Positions 33,046-45,147 of a stretch of DNA of 64,000 nucleotides are shown here, one piece after another. Origin of the DNA: Hetaerina americana (taxonomy: Eukaryota; Arthropoda; Insecta; Odonata; Calopterygidae). Both the position numbers and the translations under genes were made by a program. The notes beneath the pieces were generated by a model. It was not told the DNA's origin. It was given only the letters and a program-made list of their open reading frames with translations, and searched no databases. Each line of letters starts with the position of its first letter. The first letter of the stretch is position 1. The DNA is taken from the NCBI GenBank assembly GCA_022747635.1, contig JAKTNV010000196.1, forward strand, positions 310,001 through 374,000. The letters run 5' to 3'.

Positions 33046-33344
33046 AGCATAATAATGATATAAAACAAATGTAGGTTTAATTTTACAGGGCAAATCAGGT
33101 ATCATGATGATACCCAAAATAGCTCAAAGACTAGAAATTCTTCATGAAAAGATGGTCATTGAAATTATTATTGGAAGCAAAATGAGGCCATGTCTTTATG
33201 GACAAATTAACCTTAGAACTACTAAAAATTTAAGAGAAATTAGGTAAATCAGACTGTTGTGCTAAGATACAATTTTCAAGGAAATAATGAAATTAACTCC
33301 TATTAATAATAATCTAGAAGGAACATGATTCCGTAAATGAAACA

Positions 33345-34205
33345 TCCCTATCCTGTTCCTTCCCTTTTCTTGCTTGCCTCACATTCTCCCCTCTATTACC
33401 ATCTTGAACAGTCCCCTGTCGGTCAATATGCCCTTCATCCAATTTTACTGCTTCAATAGGATTTCTCCCAACCAACACCTCTCTTCACCCACCATACCAA
33501 GTACTTTCTCATTGGTTTTCTTCTCGGTCCATTTCACCTTCTCCATTTTCTCCACACCCACATGTCAAAAGCCTCCAGTCCACGACTATCCTCCTGCTTC
33601 AATGACCACATTTCCTTATATAACTATGCACCATATCAAAAGTTTCCCGAGTCTTTTTTTAATATCCTTACTCAACGTTCCATTAGTCAACTCTCTCCTC
33701 CTTATGAAAGCCTCTGTGCCTAGCGTAATTCTTCTCCATACGTCCCTACTACTTTGACCGTGTTGGTCCAAAATGCTTCAGAGATACGTCAACTATTCTA
33801 CCTGCATTAGTTTTTGCCCTCCCATTTTCATGTTTAGCTTAGCTTTTTTCTTTCTAGAAAATTGCATAGCCTTTGTTTTATTAATTTTTTTTCTCATCCC
33901 ATACCTGTCGCCCTGAACTTCCAATTCACTCAGCAATGCTTACAACCCCTTGGCTGATTGGTCAGCCTGGTCATCCACAAACCTAATTAATTTTACGAAT
34001 TCCCCGCCCACTTTCATTCCTGCCTCCAGTTCTTCCCATGGCTATTTGATCATTTCCTCTGCATATAGATGGAACAGCAACAGTGATAGTGGGCAACCCT
34101 GCCTTACACCTCTTCCTAACACTACCCATGAGGACTCCTCATTTCCCACTCGCACCTGAGCAGTCTGAGACATATACAGGTTGCGGATTAGCGTCCTTTC
34201 CCCCA
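33345..34205 (-). pseudogene. RTE-type LINE 3' fragment, chimeric (unit 2)
   Basis: Up to about 34020 it follows RTE-1 (6140-6896). After the shared CTCCAGTTCTTCCCAT it reads GGCTATTTGATCATTTCCTC, as RTE-2 does at 13170-13190 and unlike RTE-1. It then runs to 34205 inside the RT palm region (minus: GCPLSLLLFHLYAEEMI near 34050). At 34205 it changes abruptly to the gypsy gag start. It lacks LINE2 at the place where units 1 and 3 have it. Confidence 0.65.
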
Positions 34206-34571
34206 AATTTGCCAACCCCAATGTCATCTTCCCCGCTAAACGTTGGAATTAAATGAATCTGGCTGCCAATAGCGGCGGTTTGCGCTGCTTCTCCGCAACC
34301 ATTTTGCGCACTCGCGCTACTTCCCGGCTGTTCTAACACATTAACCAAAGGTGTGAAGTCGAGTGCACTGCCAAATTTTAATCCATTTGCGGTTTCTTGA
34401 TAATCGAGAAAAGGGTTAGGGTTCCCCAGTCTATGAGGGTTAAGGCCATCCATCGCGAAATTCAACCCAATACTAATTACATTAAAATTTGACTGTGCTT
34501 AATTAATTTATTTTTTCATACTCCGAGTGTATCCGATACCCATGGTGGGCCCTTCTTGGGCTAATTAATGG
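34206..34571 (-). pseudogene. Gypsy-type gag N-terminal fragment (unit 2)
   Basis: The minus strand from 34465 gives MNFAMDGLNPHRLGNPNP and continues through FSGEDDIGVGKF, where it meets the RTE sequence at 34205. Only about 86 residues of gag remain. Leader and LTR follow upstream, as in units 1 and 3. Confidence 0.75.
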
Positions 34572-35476
34572 TTCCTGATGAAGTGACCCTTAGTTTAATT
34601 GCGCGCAGAGAATCGCGATGAGGTTATAGCACGTGTCTTAAAATAATAATTCGTTAGCTTTGCACAGATTAGCATATCCCACCTGTCCGAGATAATACGG
34701 AACTTCCAATTTAAAGAGGTACACGGGCACATGATAATCTATGAGACACTGTGGCATACACTGAATAAATCACTAGTCCAACCGTGCAACCCCTCACCTG
34801 ACACCAATATGTCGCAACGGGGGTTTCTATGGTGCGACACAAAGGGTATCGGGGAAGGTCAGAGTAACTACACCGAGTATTACCAAAGCAGCCGTATATT
34901 ACCCAACATCAGTCATAATGCACCATTTACATAAGTATAAGCAAATTATGGATGGCTAGACCCTCGGTAAACCAACGCGAGGGCGGACAGAATTCAAATG
35001 GCAAAAAATTACCTTGGACAGGGTAAATGCAGGGTGGACGCGGTCACGAAACACATAACCTAGGCAGAGCCCTCGTCCGTCGGAAAAGAAGGGAGTATGG
35101 CAGGGTGGACGCGGTCACGACACGCATAACCTTTGCGGAGCCCTCGTCCGTTGGAAAGGGAGGGAGTATTGCAGGGTGGACCTGGTCAAACGAAATTAAC
35201 CTAGGTTGAGCCCTCGTCCGAAGTTGAGTCAGGAATATGACACACTGTCGACACAAGCGCAACATAGCCGAAGCATCGTGCCCTACCGGTCACCGCCAGA
35301 TAACCAACTGACTGCTTTTTGCCCGGCGACCAGGGCTTTTATACCCAATTTAGGAGTCAGGGGAGGAATACTTTTGAAACATTGTCTTTGGTCACGTGGG
35401 ACATTCGGAGGAGACAGGGAAGGAGTACCATGTGGCATACTTGCGACAATAGATATAAATTTTTGCAAAGTTACCA
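34572..35476 (-). repeat. Gypsy-type LTR with three 71-bp repeats (unit 2)
   Basis: This is the copy of the LTR at 21597-22401, about 100 bp longer because of a third 71-bp repeat unit (35029-35099, 35100-35170, from 35171) and a short extra segment near 34880. The TATA element GGTATAAAAG is at 35336-35345 on the minus strand, and the TGGTAACTTTGC start at 35476. Confidence 0.65.
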
Positions 35477-36950
35477 TCTAGAATTTCGTTCAAGTATAAT
35501 GAGCTCTGTTGTTTGAAATATTAATTAATCTGACTTCTAATGATTTGAACCGAATAGATATAATTTTAAAATCAAATATTTTCTCAAACAACATTGTTTT
35601 ACTATTTTTACATTATAAACGAGAATATTAAGAGCATATAACAGTAAAGAGCATACTTTATTTCATTAATGAAATAAGACTGGATCCGAACTCCAATGTG
35701 AAACCTTTCGTTCTTCTCTTCTTTGTTACTATTGCCATGGTGACGTCGCCACCAAATAATCAAACCAAACAAACTTAATTCTCAAGTAAAATATTAGATT
35801 GTTCTGTCACATTTTAAATTTCACATATCGCTAATGCCTTTGAGCATACTGTGCTTACCTTTAGAAATACACAATACACGTTCATTAAGGCTATATTTAA
35901 TTCATTCTCAGATTCAGAACGCACAAATTATTTGATTGCATTGTGAATTAATGGGTGACATTAAAGGATCTACCGTAGCAAAAAGTTGTATTGCACTGTT
36001 TGGAAGAATACATCTCCTCTTTAAGGTGAACTGTCTCATTGTCTATTTTAAGGTTATTTATGTGTATTTGAACTTCTTCCTATTTACGCCACACATGGAA
36101 AGAATAGACTGGTGAGATCTTTTATGAAACATATACCTTTTAATTTCTGGAGAACATCAAATTACATTCACGACAAGATTACCAGCTGCTGAGATAGTTG
36201 TCTTTTAATTTGTTCTGATGATAAACTCTGCTTGAATTGACTGGAGTATCCATCTAAGCGTAGAAAATATATATGTTACTGCTCCTTTTTGAAGTAATTA
36301 TGGTCTATGTTTTGGATGGAATTGAACAGGAATCAAGTGCCAACCTACTGCTGTAAATAGTGTCAATATAAATTGAAAATAATACTTAATAATGTATTCC
36401 ATGATCAACCAATACATTGAGACAAATTATTCAAATTGGATTTTTAAAATACAATTTATTGAAAGATTCAATATTGAAAAATTAAACATAAAATAAACTG
36501 TATTTAATACACGCTCGGTAGATGATAGGGCTTCTTAAGTTATTTCCACAGCCATTTTGCAATTACCCAATTGGGTGCCACTAATCCCATATTATGAAGC
36601 ACTCCTTTTTAATTACAGTGTTTGTAAAATGAATTCATTTCTTCATCTTCATTATATTTGATTGGCATCTATTGGCTTAGAAATGCCATTTATTTTAGAA
36701 TATATAGTATGTATGACATATAAAAGTCAATTGTTTTAAATGCACGCGATGTGAAAGCCAATTAATAATGACTGATTCCATACAGGTTCATTGAGTATAA
36801 TACATTTATTTTTATAGGCTTTATTTTCATAAAATATTCAGAATCAATCAAAACAGATTTCTATGAAATATGAGAACAGTTTAAGACAATGAGAAGTCTC
36901 ATTATCATTTATTATTTATTTATTATTATTTATTATTTGTTCTACAGGAA
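35477..36950. other. AT-rich unclassified block, class ii (unit 3)
   Basis: This is a copy of 22402-23820. At about 36900 it jumps to an (ATT)n-rich stretch (36901-36945) and then to the SINE. The candidate exon and the piggyBac N-terminal part present in unit 2 are missing. Confidence 0.55.
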
Positions 36951-36954
36951 AAAG

Positions 36955-37205
36955 GTGGGTCATGATAGTCCAGGGAGGTAGGGCATTGGACTATTGACCT
37001 GAGGGTCCTGAGTTCAAACCCCAGGCAAGGAACTCAGGGCACCTGATGCTCCACTCAAGCTATGTGATTTTTTCTGGTACCAATCTTCCTGGTAAACCTT
37101 ATCTGCCACAGTGAAAGTAACTGGCTTCCCTTAATACCCTGATGTGTGAATTTCACAGACTGTATAGAGCTAACTACTGGGTGAACTCTACCATCACCCA
37201 TGACA
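36955..37205 (+). repeat. tRNA-derived SINE copy (unit 3)
   Basis: A and B boxes match the unit 2 SINE. The body is shorter because a deletion joins it at about 37205 to the piggyBac C-terminal part. It is the same insertion as at 24775-25115. Confidence 0.6.
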
Positions 37206-37224
37206 AATTTTTTTTTATTTATGT

Positions 37225-37485
37225 GGAAGATGTAACTGAGGGGTACATTGCATATGATATAACATGTGAGGGTGGAAGGGCTTCAGTAGAACCAAATCCT
37301 TGATCCTCTATGTAAGTTACAATTTCCCAAGTATATTCCACCTACAGAGAAGATGGAAAAGCTTTGTAGGATGTGTGCAGTTTGTTGTGCCAAAAGGGAT
37401 GGAACAAGCAAAAAGATTGGAAAAGAAGCGAGGTGCCATTTCCAAGCATGTCACAGCCGCTAAACACAGACATGTGATTTTATGA
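37225..37485 (+). pseudogene. piggyBac C-terminal remnant (unit 3)
   Basis: It keeps the LCRMCAVCCAKRDGT cysteine-rich tail of the transposase and the stretch before it, matching 25683-25945. The stretch after it, 37486-38150, has no recognisable gene. Confidence 0.6.
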
Positions 37486-38151
37486 ACGGGAGGAGATTTT
37501 CGTGTGTTTGAAAAATATGATTGAAAGAATTCGTAAATCATGCCTTAAGTTTCTACGTCATATCATTTTAATCCCCATGTTCTTTCGTCATCCTGTTTTT
37601 CAACATGAATTAATAATTATAAATCGTCGATGACTTCATTTGCGTGTGACTGATCCTGAGCAACTTTCATTTGCCGCTGTGTTTGTAATTCAAATGTCGA
37701 AAATTATGGAGAAATGTTGCTGTTTCTCTCGCTTTTAATACACAAAACATTCTATATAAAATAAATTTAATTAGAATGAGCCAATTGCGACATGCCATAC
37801 ATCTTCAATCGTTTTCTCTCTGAATATATTGATTATGCTGATTAAATCGTAAACAAATTCTTTCACTTTTTCCACGTTTTTTCATTGGTCGTTGTTGATG
37901 CGAAAGAAGAAAGGGGGTCCTGCTACCGACCAACCAATCGATGCTTATGGACTGTGCTGTTAGGTGCATTTTATACCAATATCCAGCTAGGCTGATCAAT
38001 GGTTGTAGGATATAAGCGGTTTATGGGGGAAGTTGAGCTAGTGAGTATATTTTATTGCAGTTTGTGACAGTATTATATTTGGAGATTATGACTGCCCATT
38101 TATGCTTGCTTTAGCACAATTGTATCTGAAATGGGGATTATCAGGGTAATC

Positions 38152-39310
38152 TCATAAAGGTTCTAATAATGGGTTACCAGTATTTCCTATTGCTTGTTGA
38201 AATGACGTGGCTAGGTCGCTTAGATATGTTGGAAGGTCCGGTATTTTTAGATCCGTGTGAATATCTGAGTTACTTACAAACCAGTCGTCATTAGCAAGGG
38301 TTCGTAGAATATTATTTTGGAAGCATGTCATTTTCTTCAATTTGGTTGCGGCTATTGAACCCCAGGCTGGGTAGCCTTCAGATAGGTCGTATCATAGATT
38401 TAAATAACAGTACCTTGGTGAGAAGACAAAGGGGACTGGTAAGTTTTATGAGGGTATAGAATAAGAAAGCGGCTGAATTAGCCTTGTTGAGTGTGTGCTT
38501 GCCAAGTGAGTTTACTGTCCATTTGTACACCAAGAAATTTAGCCGTTGATGCCTGGGGGATTATTTCCCTGCCATAGTGGATAGCGGTGATGTGAGGATT
38601 CTTCCATTTTCTGGCGTAGTTTACGTTTATGCATTTTGTGTGTTTATGGTTAGTTTCCAATCGGTTATCCACTCTGCTATGCTCTTAAGGTGTTCTTGGA
38701 CATTTTTAGCGGCATGATTTGGGTCAAAGGAAGTTGACGCTATAGCTGAGTCATCCACATAGAGGTAGCTTTTGGGTCGGAGGGGAGGTCGTTAATGTAA
38801 AGGTTGAATAGGATGGGTGGCAAAATTGATCCTTGAGGAAAGCCTGCGGATATGGACCGGGTAGTTGATTTGGCATTGTTAAGGGCTACAAATAACGTGC
38901 GGTTTGAAAGAAAGGAGAGGATTTGATAGTTGTTTGATAAAAGATTTAGGAAGGTTTTTTAGGTCAAGGTATGAGGTTTGATCGGGTCCTGGTGATGACT
39001 TGGTTTTGGAGTGGGACATAATGGAGTAAAGTTCTTGAGGAGTAATTTCCAGGAATATGTGGAATGGGCAAAGTGACAGGCCAGAGACGCTGATCAACGC
39101 TTCTGAATCCAACAAGGATGTATTATTGTTTTCAAAAATGCATTCGAAGGAGTCGGCAGAGGTATTTGCTTTGTTGCTGTCATCGTATAGTGCTCTCCCA
39201 TTATGTGGTATTGGCGGGCTGGGTACCTTTTTCCTTCACAGACAGCGGGCTAGGGTCCATACCAAATTATCCCTATGTGAGAGTGAACTTATTTTCTCAT
39301 GCCAAGCTTT
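38152..39310 (-). pseudogene. Jockey-A RT fragment with internal deletion (unit 3)
   Basis: This is the copy of 26614-28183 from the RT C-terminus upward. The YADD box reads YVDD here (codons at 38750-38761). About 425 bp between the RT fingers and palm, present at 27380-27805 in unit 2, are missing, with the join at about 38925. At 39310 the sequence passes directly to jockey-A ORF1, so the whole endonuclease is missing too. Confidence 0.75.
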
Positions 39311-40018
39311 TTCTCCAAGTAGTTGTAGGGCTTCTCTAGTGTTGCACAGTTGGAAGAGAAGTTCACAGTGAACAATGCAACCTCTGTAATTGGCTGTGTG
39401 TGGACCACCACAGTTTATGCATTTGGCTGGGGAGGTTTTGTGTTTCTGGCATTCTCTATAATGGTGAATGCCAGCACATTCGGTGCATTGAGGTGGGAGG
39501 CTGCACGTCTTGTAGGTGTGCCCATTGCATTGGCAACTTAGGCACTGTGGAGGTTAAGGTGGAGGTCTGTATGGTTCCACCGAAGTCTTAAGGTGGAGAC
39601 CCAAATTTAGCTCTAGAAATTCTTTAGAGCAGGAGGAGACCTGGAGTCGGACTTGGTAGGGCGGAGAGGGATGGGGACGATTCGTGGGAGCTCGGCATTA
39701 GGGTTGGCGCCCTTTCTGCACTCTGAAAACAGTTTGGTCGGGTGGAACGCAGTTGAGAGGTATTCTCCGCAGAGAAGCCAATGTCCCCCAGAGCTTCTTC
39801 AATGTCTTCTTTTGGGATATTTGTGGGTATTCCCCGAAGGACAAAATGAGGCTTTTTGTTTGATTGAAGTTGGTACGTACCTGTATAGTATGCGTAGTTA
39901 ATGGAGGTGAGTTTTTTAGTGACAGCTCTGAAGTCGGAGATGGTTTGGCATTGAACCCGAATCTCATTGCAAAAGAGATTTGCCACAGGAGGAATTGTGC
40001 AGGCTTGCCGGACTTCAT
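39311..40018 (-). pseudogene. Jockey-A ORF1 (gag) fragment (unit 3)
   Basis: On the minus strand this is a jockey-type gag. QSNKKPHFVLRGIPTNIPKE is followed by DIEEALGDIGFSA (the domain before the knuckles, near 39790-39850), and a CCHC knuckle CINCGGPHTANYRGC lies near 39395-39440. Frames change twice and the N-terminus is unclear. This is the only place in the window where jockey-A ORF1 survives. Its direct join to RT sequence at 39310 shows an internal deletion or recombination between two copies. The stretch 40019-40169 is probably its 5' UTR. Confidence 0.7.
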
Positions 40019-40350
40019 TGTATTTAATTTGCCATTTGGTTATGTCGCAGAGAAAAATGGGAGGGATATGGGATTTAGGAGGTGGAGTGGGCTGAGCTTC
40101 AGTGTCTGCATCTTCACATGGGGTTTCCTCATTTTGGTCATCCTAGGGGGAGGGGGAGAGGCAGGTGAAGCGGTTACATGTGGAAACAGTCACGCACTAC
40201 CGAGGTTAACCTGCTCTCTCCCCTTCCGCTAATGATACGTAGTTCGGCGCCCGGTCTTTGTACCCGGGAATTCATATATAAACCCCGAGCGCCCCAACTT
40301 GATTGCCAGAATCAAGGAGACATCAGACGAGAGCCTACTACTTTCTTCGG

Positions 40351-42237
40351 ATGTCTTCTAGCAACTCTGCTTTTCCGGTGGTCCAGGTGAGGAGGAAGAC
40401 GCACCGTCGTGCCAACTCCTTCGGAGACTTCATGTCCACGAAGGGAATTACACAGCGTGGGAATAATCGTCCGCAAGGCAAAGAACCTCCAGCTGTTTTG
40501 CCGGTGGTATCTAAGCCTTCGGCAAATTCATCATCAGGTGTTGAAGCCTTGGCTCTCAGCCCGTCGCAGTGCTTGGAGGAGACGAAGGCCCGAAGCGGGA
40601 CAGCGGAGGCAACAGCAGACCTCGGCCCTTTACAGGGCCAGGTGGTGAAGGACACCGCAGGCGGCGTCAAGCGAAAGAAGGCATCTGGAAGGAACCAGAA
40701 GCCAGAAGATTCCGCGGTTACGCGGATGCCGAATCTTCAAGGAGACGATAGGGCGGAGCTTGCGCTGAGCACAGAGGAGGGGGAAGGCGACGACGGATTT
40801 ACCTTGGTTTCTTCCAAGAGGAAGAAAAGGAAACCGCTTCTGACCAACGACGCAGGCGTCCCGGAAGCCACACCTCTACCGGCACCGGCACCTAAGACGC
40901 TGCGACCACCACCTATCGTCGTCTATGGGGTCACCGACGTCCAGGGACTGATTGACCAGCTGTCGGGCGACATAGGTGATGCTTTCGGCTTGGAAGTTCA
41001 AAGAGCTTTAATCCGGATCATCACCTCCAACAGAGAGGGGCATGAAAAGGCGCTCTCCTTGCTGCAGAGCAAGAAAATCCAACACCACTCGCAGCCCATT
41101 GAAAGGGCGCCAGGGATGAAGCTGTGATCAAGGGTATCTCTCGATGGATAGCAGTCGAAAAGGTATCCGAGGGACTCAGATCCCTCGGATACGAAATTCG
41201 TAGCGTACGTCGCCTTACGGTCACGGAGGACGGAAAACCGGTCCCCATAGATCGCCACGTAGCGAACGTGGTAAAGACTCCATCGGCCATCGCCCCCGGG
41301 GACATCCGCCAGCTCTTCCACCGCTACAGCAATGTGGAGCGTTACCGTGGAGACAGAGGTCCACTCCAGTGCAGCAACTGCATGCGGTTTGGACACATCG
41401 GCATAGCTTGCTGGTGTGCGAAACGCTGCATGCGCTGTGCTGGAGCACACGCAGTCAAGGAATGCTCCCGAGGAAGGGGAGATGATGCCATCTGAGCGAA
41501 CTGCGGAGGACCTCATACGGCCGTCTCTCGCCGGTGTCCCGCCTTTCAGGAGGCTGAGCGGCGAACACACGCAAGCCAGCGCTAGGGAAGCAGGCGTCCA
41601 AAAACCGGCAGCGGAACCGGGACAAAAACCATTCCGACAAGTCGATCACGCTACAACCTACGGCGCAATCCTGAAGGGCCCTTCTCAGGACAAGGTTCAG
41701 GCTCTCTCCGGAGAAGAGGGGAGCATGGAGGTGGATATCACAGATCCACCCAGGGATTCTGAGGCGGTCCGAGAACCACCACCAGCGCCAGCCGTAGGAG
41801 AGGCCAACAAGGGGAACTCGTCCCCCCCCGACAGCCTCCCTCCGAAGGAAGTGACCCTTCCTTTTTCTTCCGAAAGGAAGAAGAAGAAAAAGAAGCAGAA
41901 GAAGAAATCCCCGATCACCACCGAGAAAGAAGGAAAAGCCATTACGAAGCAAACCCAGAGGGCGCTTGGGAACACCTTCCGAACGGCAAGTGAAGAAGGC
42001 GAAAAACCAAGCCAGAAACAGGAAAAACGGAGATATGGGACATCAACTGATAAGTCTCCAGTTTCCGCAGAGTCCTCGCTGACACCAGACAGAGAGGACC
42101 AGGAATTATGGCAGACCATTGCCGTTATTGCATGCACCTTGAAGAAACTCGTCACCTCGACGCAGGGCAAACTTCTCCTCTCACTCCTGGAAGAGCTGGT
42201 GCGCAGCAGGATCGGAAATTCAACCAACCATGGCTGA
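40351..42237 (+). pseudogene. Jockey-B ORF1 (gag) with CCHC knuckles
   Basis: ATG 40351 (MSSSNSAFPVV) starts a basic, low-complexity N-terminus. The PPPIVVYGVTDVQGLIDQLS domain (residues about 188-205) and, after a frameshift at about 41125, YEIRSVRRLTVTEDGKPVPI follow; these are the jockey gag core. Knuckles CSNCMRFGHIGIAC and CMRCAGAHAVKEC are intact. The third begins with a stop (TGA 41493-41495, where a Cys TGC is expected before ANCGGPHTAVSRRC). A second frameshift near 41590 leads to the Lys-rich tail (KKKKKQKKK) ending at 42237. The gag would bind element RNA. Two frameshifts plus one stop make it non-functional. Confidence 0.8.
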
Positions 42238-44838
42238 ACGACCCGTCCTGCTTGCGCAATGGAACGCCAACGGAATTCTTCGCCGACGCGAGGAATTACG
42301 GGCGTTCTTCCAGGAGAAGGGAGCCATAGTCGCCGCTGTCAATGAGACGCACCTTCGGCCAACGGACGCCTGGAGGTTACCTGGCTGGATCATCTACAGG
42401 GCGGACAGGGATCCTAGGCGAAAACCTGGGAAACCAGGGGGAAACCTTGGGATCCGGATCTCATCCAGTACCTTGCGGGGGACAGCGGACCATCGGTCAT
42501 CTTGGGGGACCTGAATGCCAAGCATACTACTTGGAATTCACGGTCCTCGAACCCGAAAGGAGTATCCCTGCGTCAGCTAGCAGATGCAAAAGGCCTAACC
42601 ATCTAAGGACCGGCGATACCCACGCACGAACGAGGGGACGTTTTAGGCATTGCGATGGCTCACAATGTAAGGACGTCCCTGAGTTTGTACACTTGCGTGG
42701 AACTGTCGTCGGACCACAACCCGATCATCCTGGCAGTGGGGAGCCGAATCCCAGTGCTGTCTTCCATCCGGCGATTGGATCTGTCGTCGGCCGACTGGAG
42801 CAGTTTCCGCAACGTCATCGCTGAGGAGCTGCCAAGAGAGCCACTGGAGCCGACTTCACCGGAGATGGCCGATCAAATGGTCAGCCACTTCACCTCTGCA
42901 ATAGACGGCGCAATGAAGGCCTCGATACCGCTAAAGGAACAACGGAAATCGTATCTTCGGGTTCCACTTCCAGCGGTGGTTAGAGGCCTCATTGCCCGGC
43001 GAAACAACGTGCGGCGCCAATGGCAGAAATATCGTACAGCGGATGTGAGAAGGCAGCTCTCAGAGCTCAACGTAGCGGTACAGGATGCCCTCCGGGGGGT
43101 CCGATCGGACCACTGGGAGGCGCACCTGCGGGAAGAGCTCCTTTCGGAAGACGGCAACGAGGACCTGCCGACGGTGTGGAAGATATGCCGGAGGCTGCGG
43201 GCCCCTCAAAGACTGGACCCGATTATTACCGACGGAGACAGGGAGGCACGATCTCCCATGGAGAAGGCGGAACTGCTCGCTGATCACTTGGTCTGCAGCT
43301 TTTCACCCAATCCTGGGAATTCCGCTTCTGCCGAGATTGAAGACGAAATCGAGGCGTTTGAAAGAGCCGGAGACGCCGATCTGAAAGACGCCTCGGAAAT
43401 TCCGAGATTCGACGAGAAGGACGTCAAAGAGGCAATACGTCGCCTCCGCACGAGGAAGGCCCCGGGAAGCGACAACATTCCCAATGTGGTCATTCGGGAG
43501 CTTCCAAAGGCGGCGGTGAGGTCCCTGACAAAGCTCCTTAAATGGCTGTGTCAGGATTTTCTACTTCCCGACCACTTGGAGAGAACGAGAATCGTCTGCT
43601 TGCCGAAGTCGCAGAAATTGGAGGTGGGTCCCGGAGAACTCCGGCCTATCTCCTTGCTCGAAGGCTTCGGTAAGATATTCGAGCGACTGCTGCAACGGCC
43701 GCTGACTGATTTCGTCCGGGAGAATGACATCCTCCCGGAGGAGCAGTTTGGTTTCCGTGCGCAGCCTTCCACAGTCCATCGGCTGGTGCGAGCGGCGGAT
43801 TTCATCACGGACAGCTTCAACAGGAATAGGGCGGTTGCTGGGGCCTTCTTCGACGTCAGTAAGGCGTTCGATCGCGTCTGGCATCCGGCTCTCTTGTTGA
43901 AGATGAGACGACTCCATTTCCCACCCTGGATTGTTCGGATGGTTCACTCCTATTTGAGAGACAGGACATTCACCGTGCAATGGCTCGGGGCGAATTCAAT
44001 GGTGCGTCGGATCTCCGCCGGCGTGCCCCAGGGATCAGTCCTCGGACCACTGCTTTACAATATCTACTCCCACGACATTCCAACTCCACGTGGGAACCTC
44101 GAGATCCTGTCTCTCTATGCCGACGATACGGCCCTCCTGTGCTGCTCCTGGCAGAAGGTGACCGCGGTGCGAAGACTGGAGAGCGCTGTGGCGGATCTCC
44201 TAGAATGGTACCGCCGATGGCGCTTTGCTGTTAACGCCCAGAAGACGAAGGCGATCAGCTTCCATCCGGGAAATGGACGGCCGACATGAGTGAACCTAAC
44301 TGTGAATGGAGTTGCCCTACCGTGGGATTCCGAAGTTACCTACCTCGGAGTGCTGATGGACCGGAAACTCCTTTGGAACGCCCAAGCGCTTCGTGTACGT
44401 AGAAAGGCATTCGCGGCGCTTAATCGGCTCCGGCCGATTATCCGCCCGCCGGTCCTGAGCATGGACACGAAGCGTAGACTGTACCAAGCGTGCGTGCTGC
44501 CTGTCATCACGTACGCTGCTCCGGTACGGTCAGGAGTGTCGCGAACGAGTCTCGCTCAAATTCAGGTGGTGCAGAATTCTGCTCTTCGTGACATCATGGC
44601 ACGCGGTCGTTACGCCCGCGTTTCCGATATGCACGAGGACGGAAAGCTGGAAACCCTGGACGTCCTTCTGCCTAGAATATCTGGAAAATTCTTCATAAAA
44701 GCGGCAGAAGCGGAAGTAAAAGTAATTCTTCGGGTTGGCGACATAAGGGTCTGGCCATGGGACCGCTACAAGCGCCCCATAGCATCCCAAGACGAGAAAG
44801 ACACCCTTATGGCAAAGAAGAAGCCAAGGCTGCTCTGA
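42230..44838 (+). pseudogene. Jockey-B ORF2, endonuclease and reverse transcriptase
   Basis: ATG 42230 opens LLAQWNANGILRRREELRAF and VAAVNETHLRP (catalytic E). The frame is lost at about 42410, where the central endonuclease is missing. It resumes with VILGDLNAKHTTWNSR and, after a TAA at 42604-42606, SSDHNPIIL. The RT is open from 42655 to 44289. It shows RTRKAPGSDNIPNVVIREL, LRPISLLEGFGKIFERLL, EEQFGFRAQPSTVHRLV, AGAFFDVSKAFDRVW (catalytic D), SAGVPQGSVLGPLLYNIYS and LYADDTALL (YADD at 44116-44127). A single TGA (44287-44289) then interrupts the frame before the C-terminal part, which ends at 44838. No RNase H is present, as expected for jockey. Confidence 0.88.
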
Positions 44839-44915
44839 GCGGGAATAAATCATACGACTGAAAACGCAGAAGAATTCTCCCCGCCTTAGTAGCCTTGGAG
44901 GCTGGAAAGGGGCAG

Positions 44916-45147
44916 TGTAAGGGCAACGCAAGAGCCCTTGCAAGAAACTGCTCTATAAGCAAAGCAGAGCAGTGACTGAAGACACTAAAGGTTGTGGAAT
45001 TCTCTTAAGGAGGCCGAACCTGCTGTTGTCTCTACGCTTCCTCTTTCCTTCCGGGCCGGACTCCTTGTGTAGTAAGTCCAATAAATGTATTGCAATGAAA
45101 GCCCCTCTTTGATTCCACGTACCGAACCCTACTATGTCCACGCAACA
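44916..45147 (+). repeat. Short LTR-like segment (unit 3)
   Basis: This is the copy of 406-637 with the same TGTAAGGGC start and CGCAACA end. The TATA-like and AATAAA elements are preserved (the latter near 45080). It again lies between jockey-B and jockey-A. Confidence 0.4.

Larger units (their letters stand above)
40170..44915 (+). mobile_element. Jockey-B LINE, nearly full length (unit 3)
   Basis: A GC-rich element of about 4.7 kb contains ORF1 and ORF2 in the jockey arrangement, with overlapping stop and start codons at 42230-42237. The 5' end is set where the sequence leaves jockey-A, near 40170. The 3' end is near 44915, at the LTR-like segment. No poly(A) tail is seen. Its 3' end also appears at 1-405, so the insertion is older than the duplication of units 1 and 3. 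Inactivating changes are few compared with other elements here. Confidence 0.8.
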
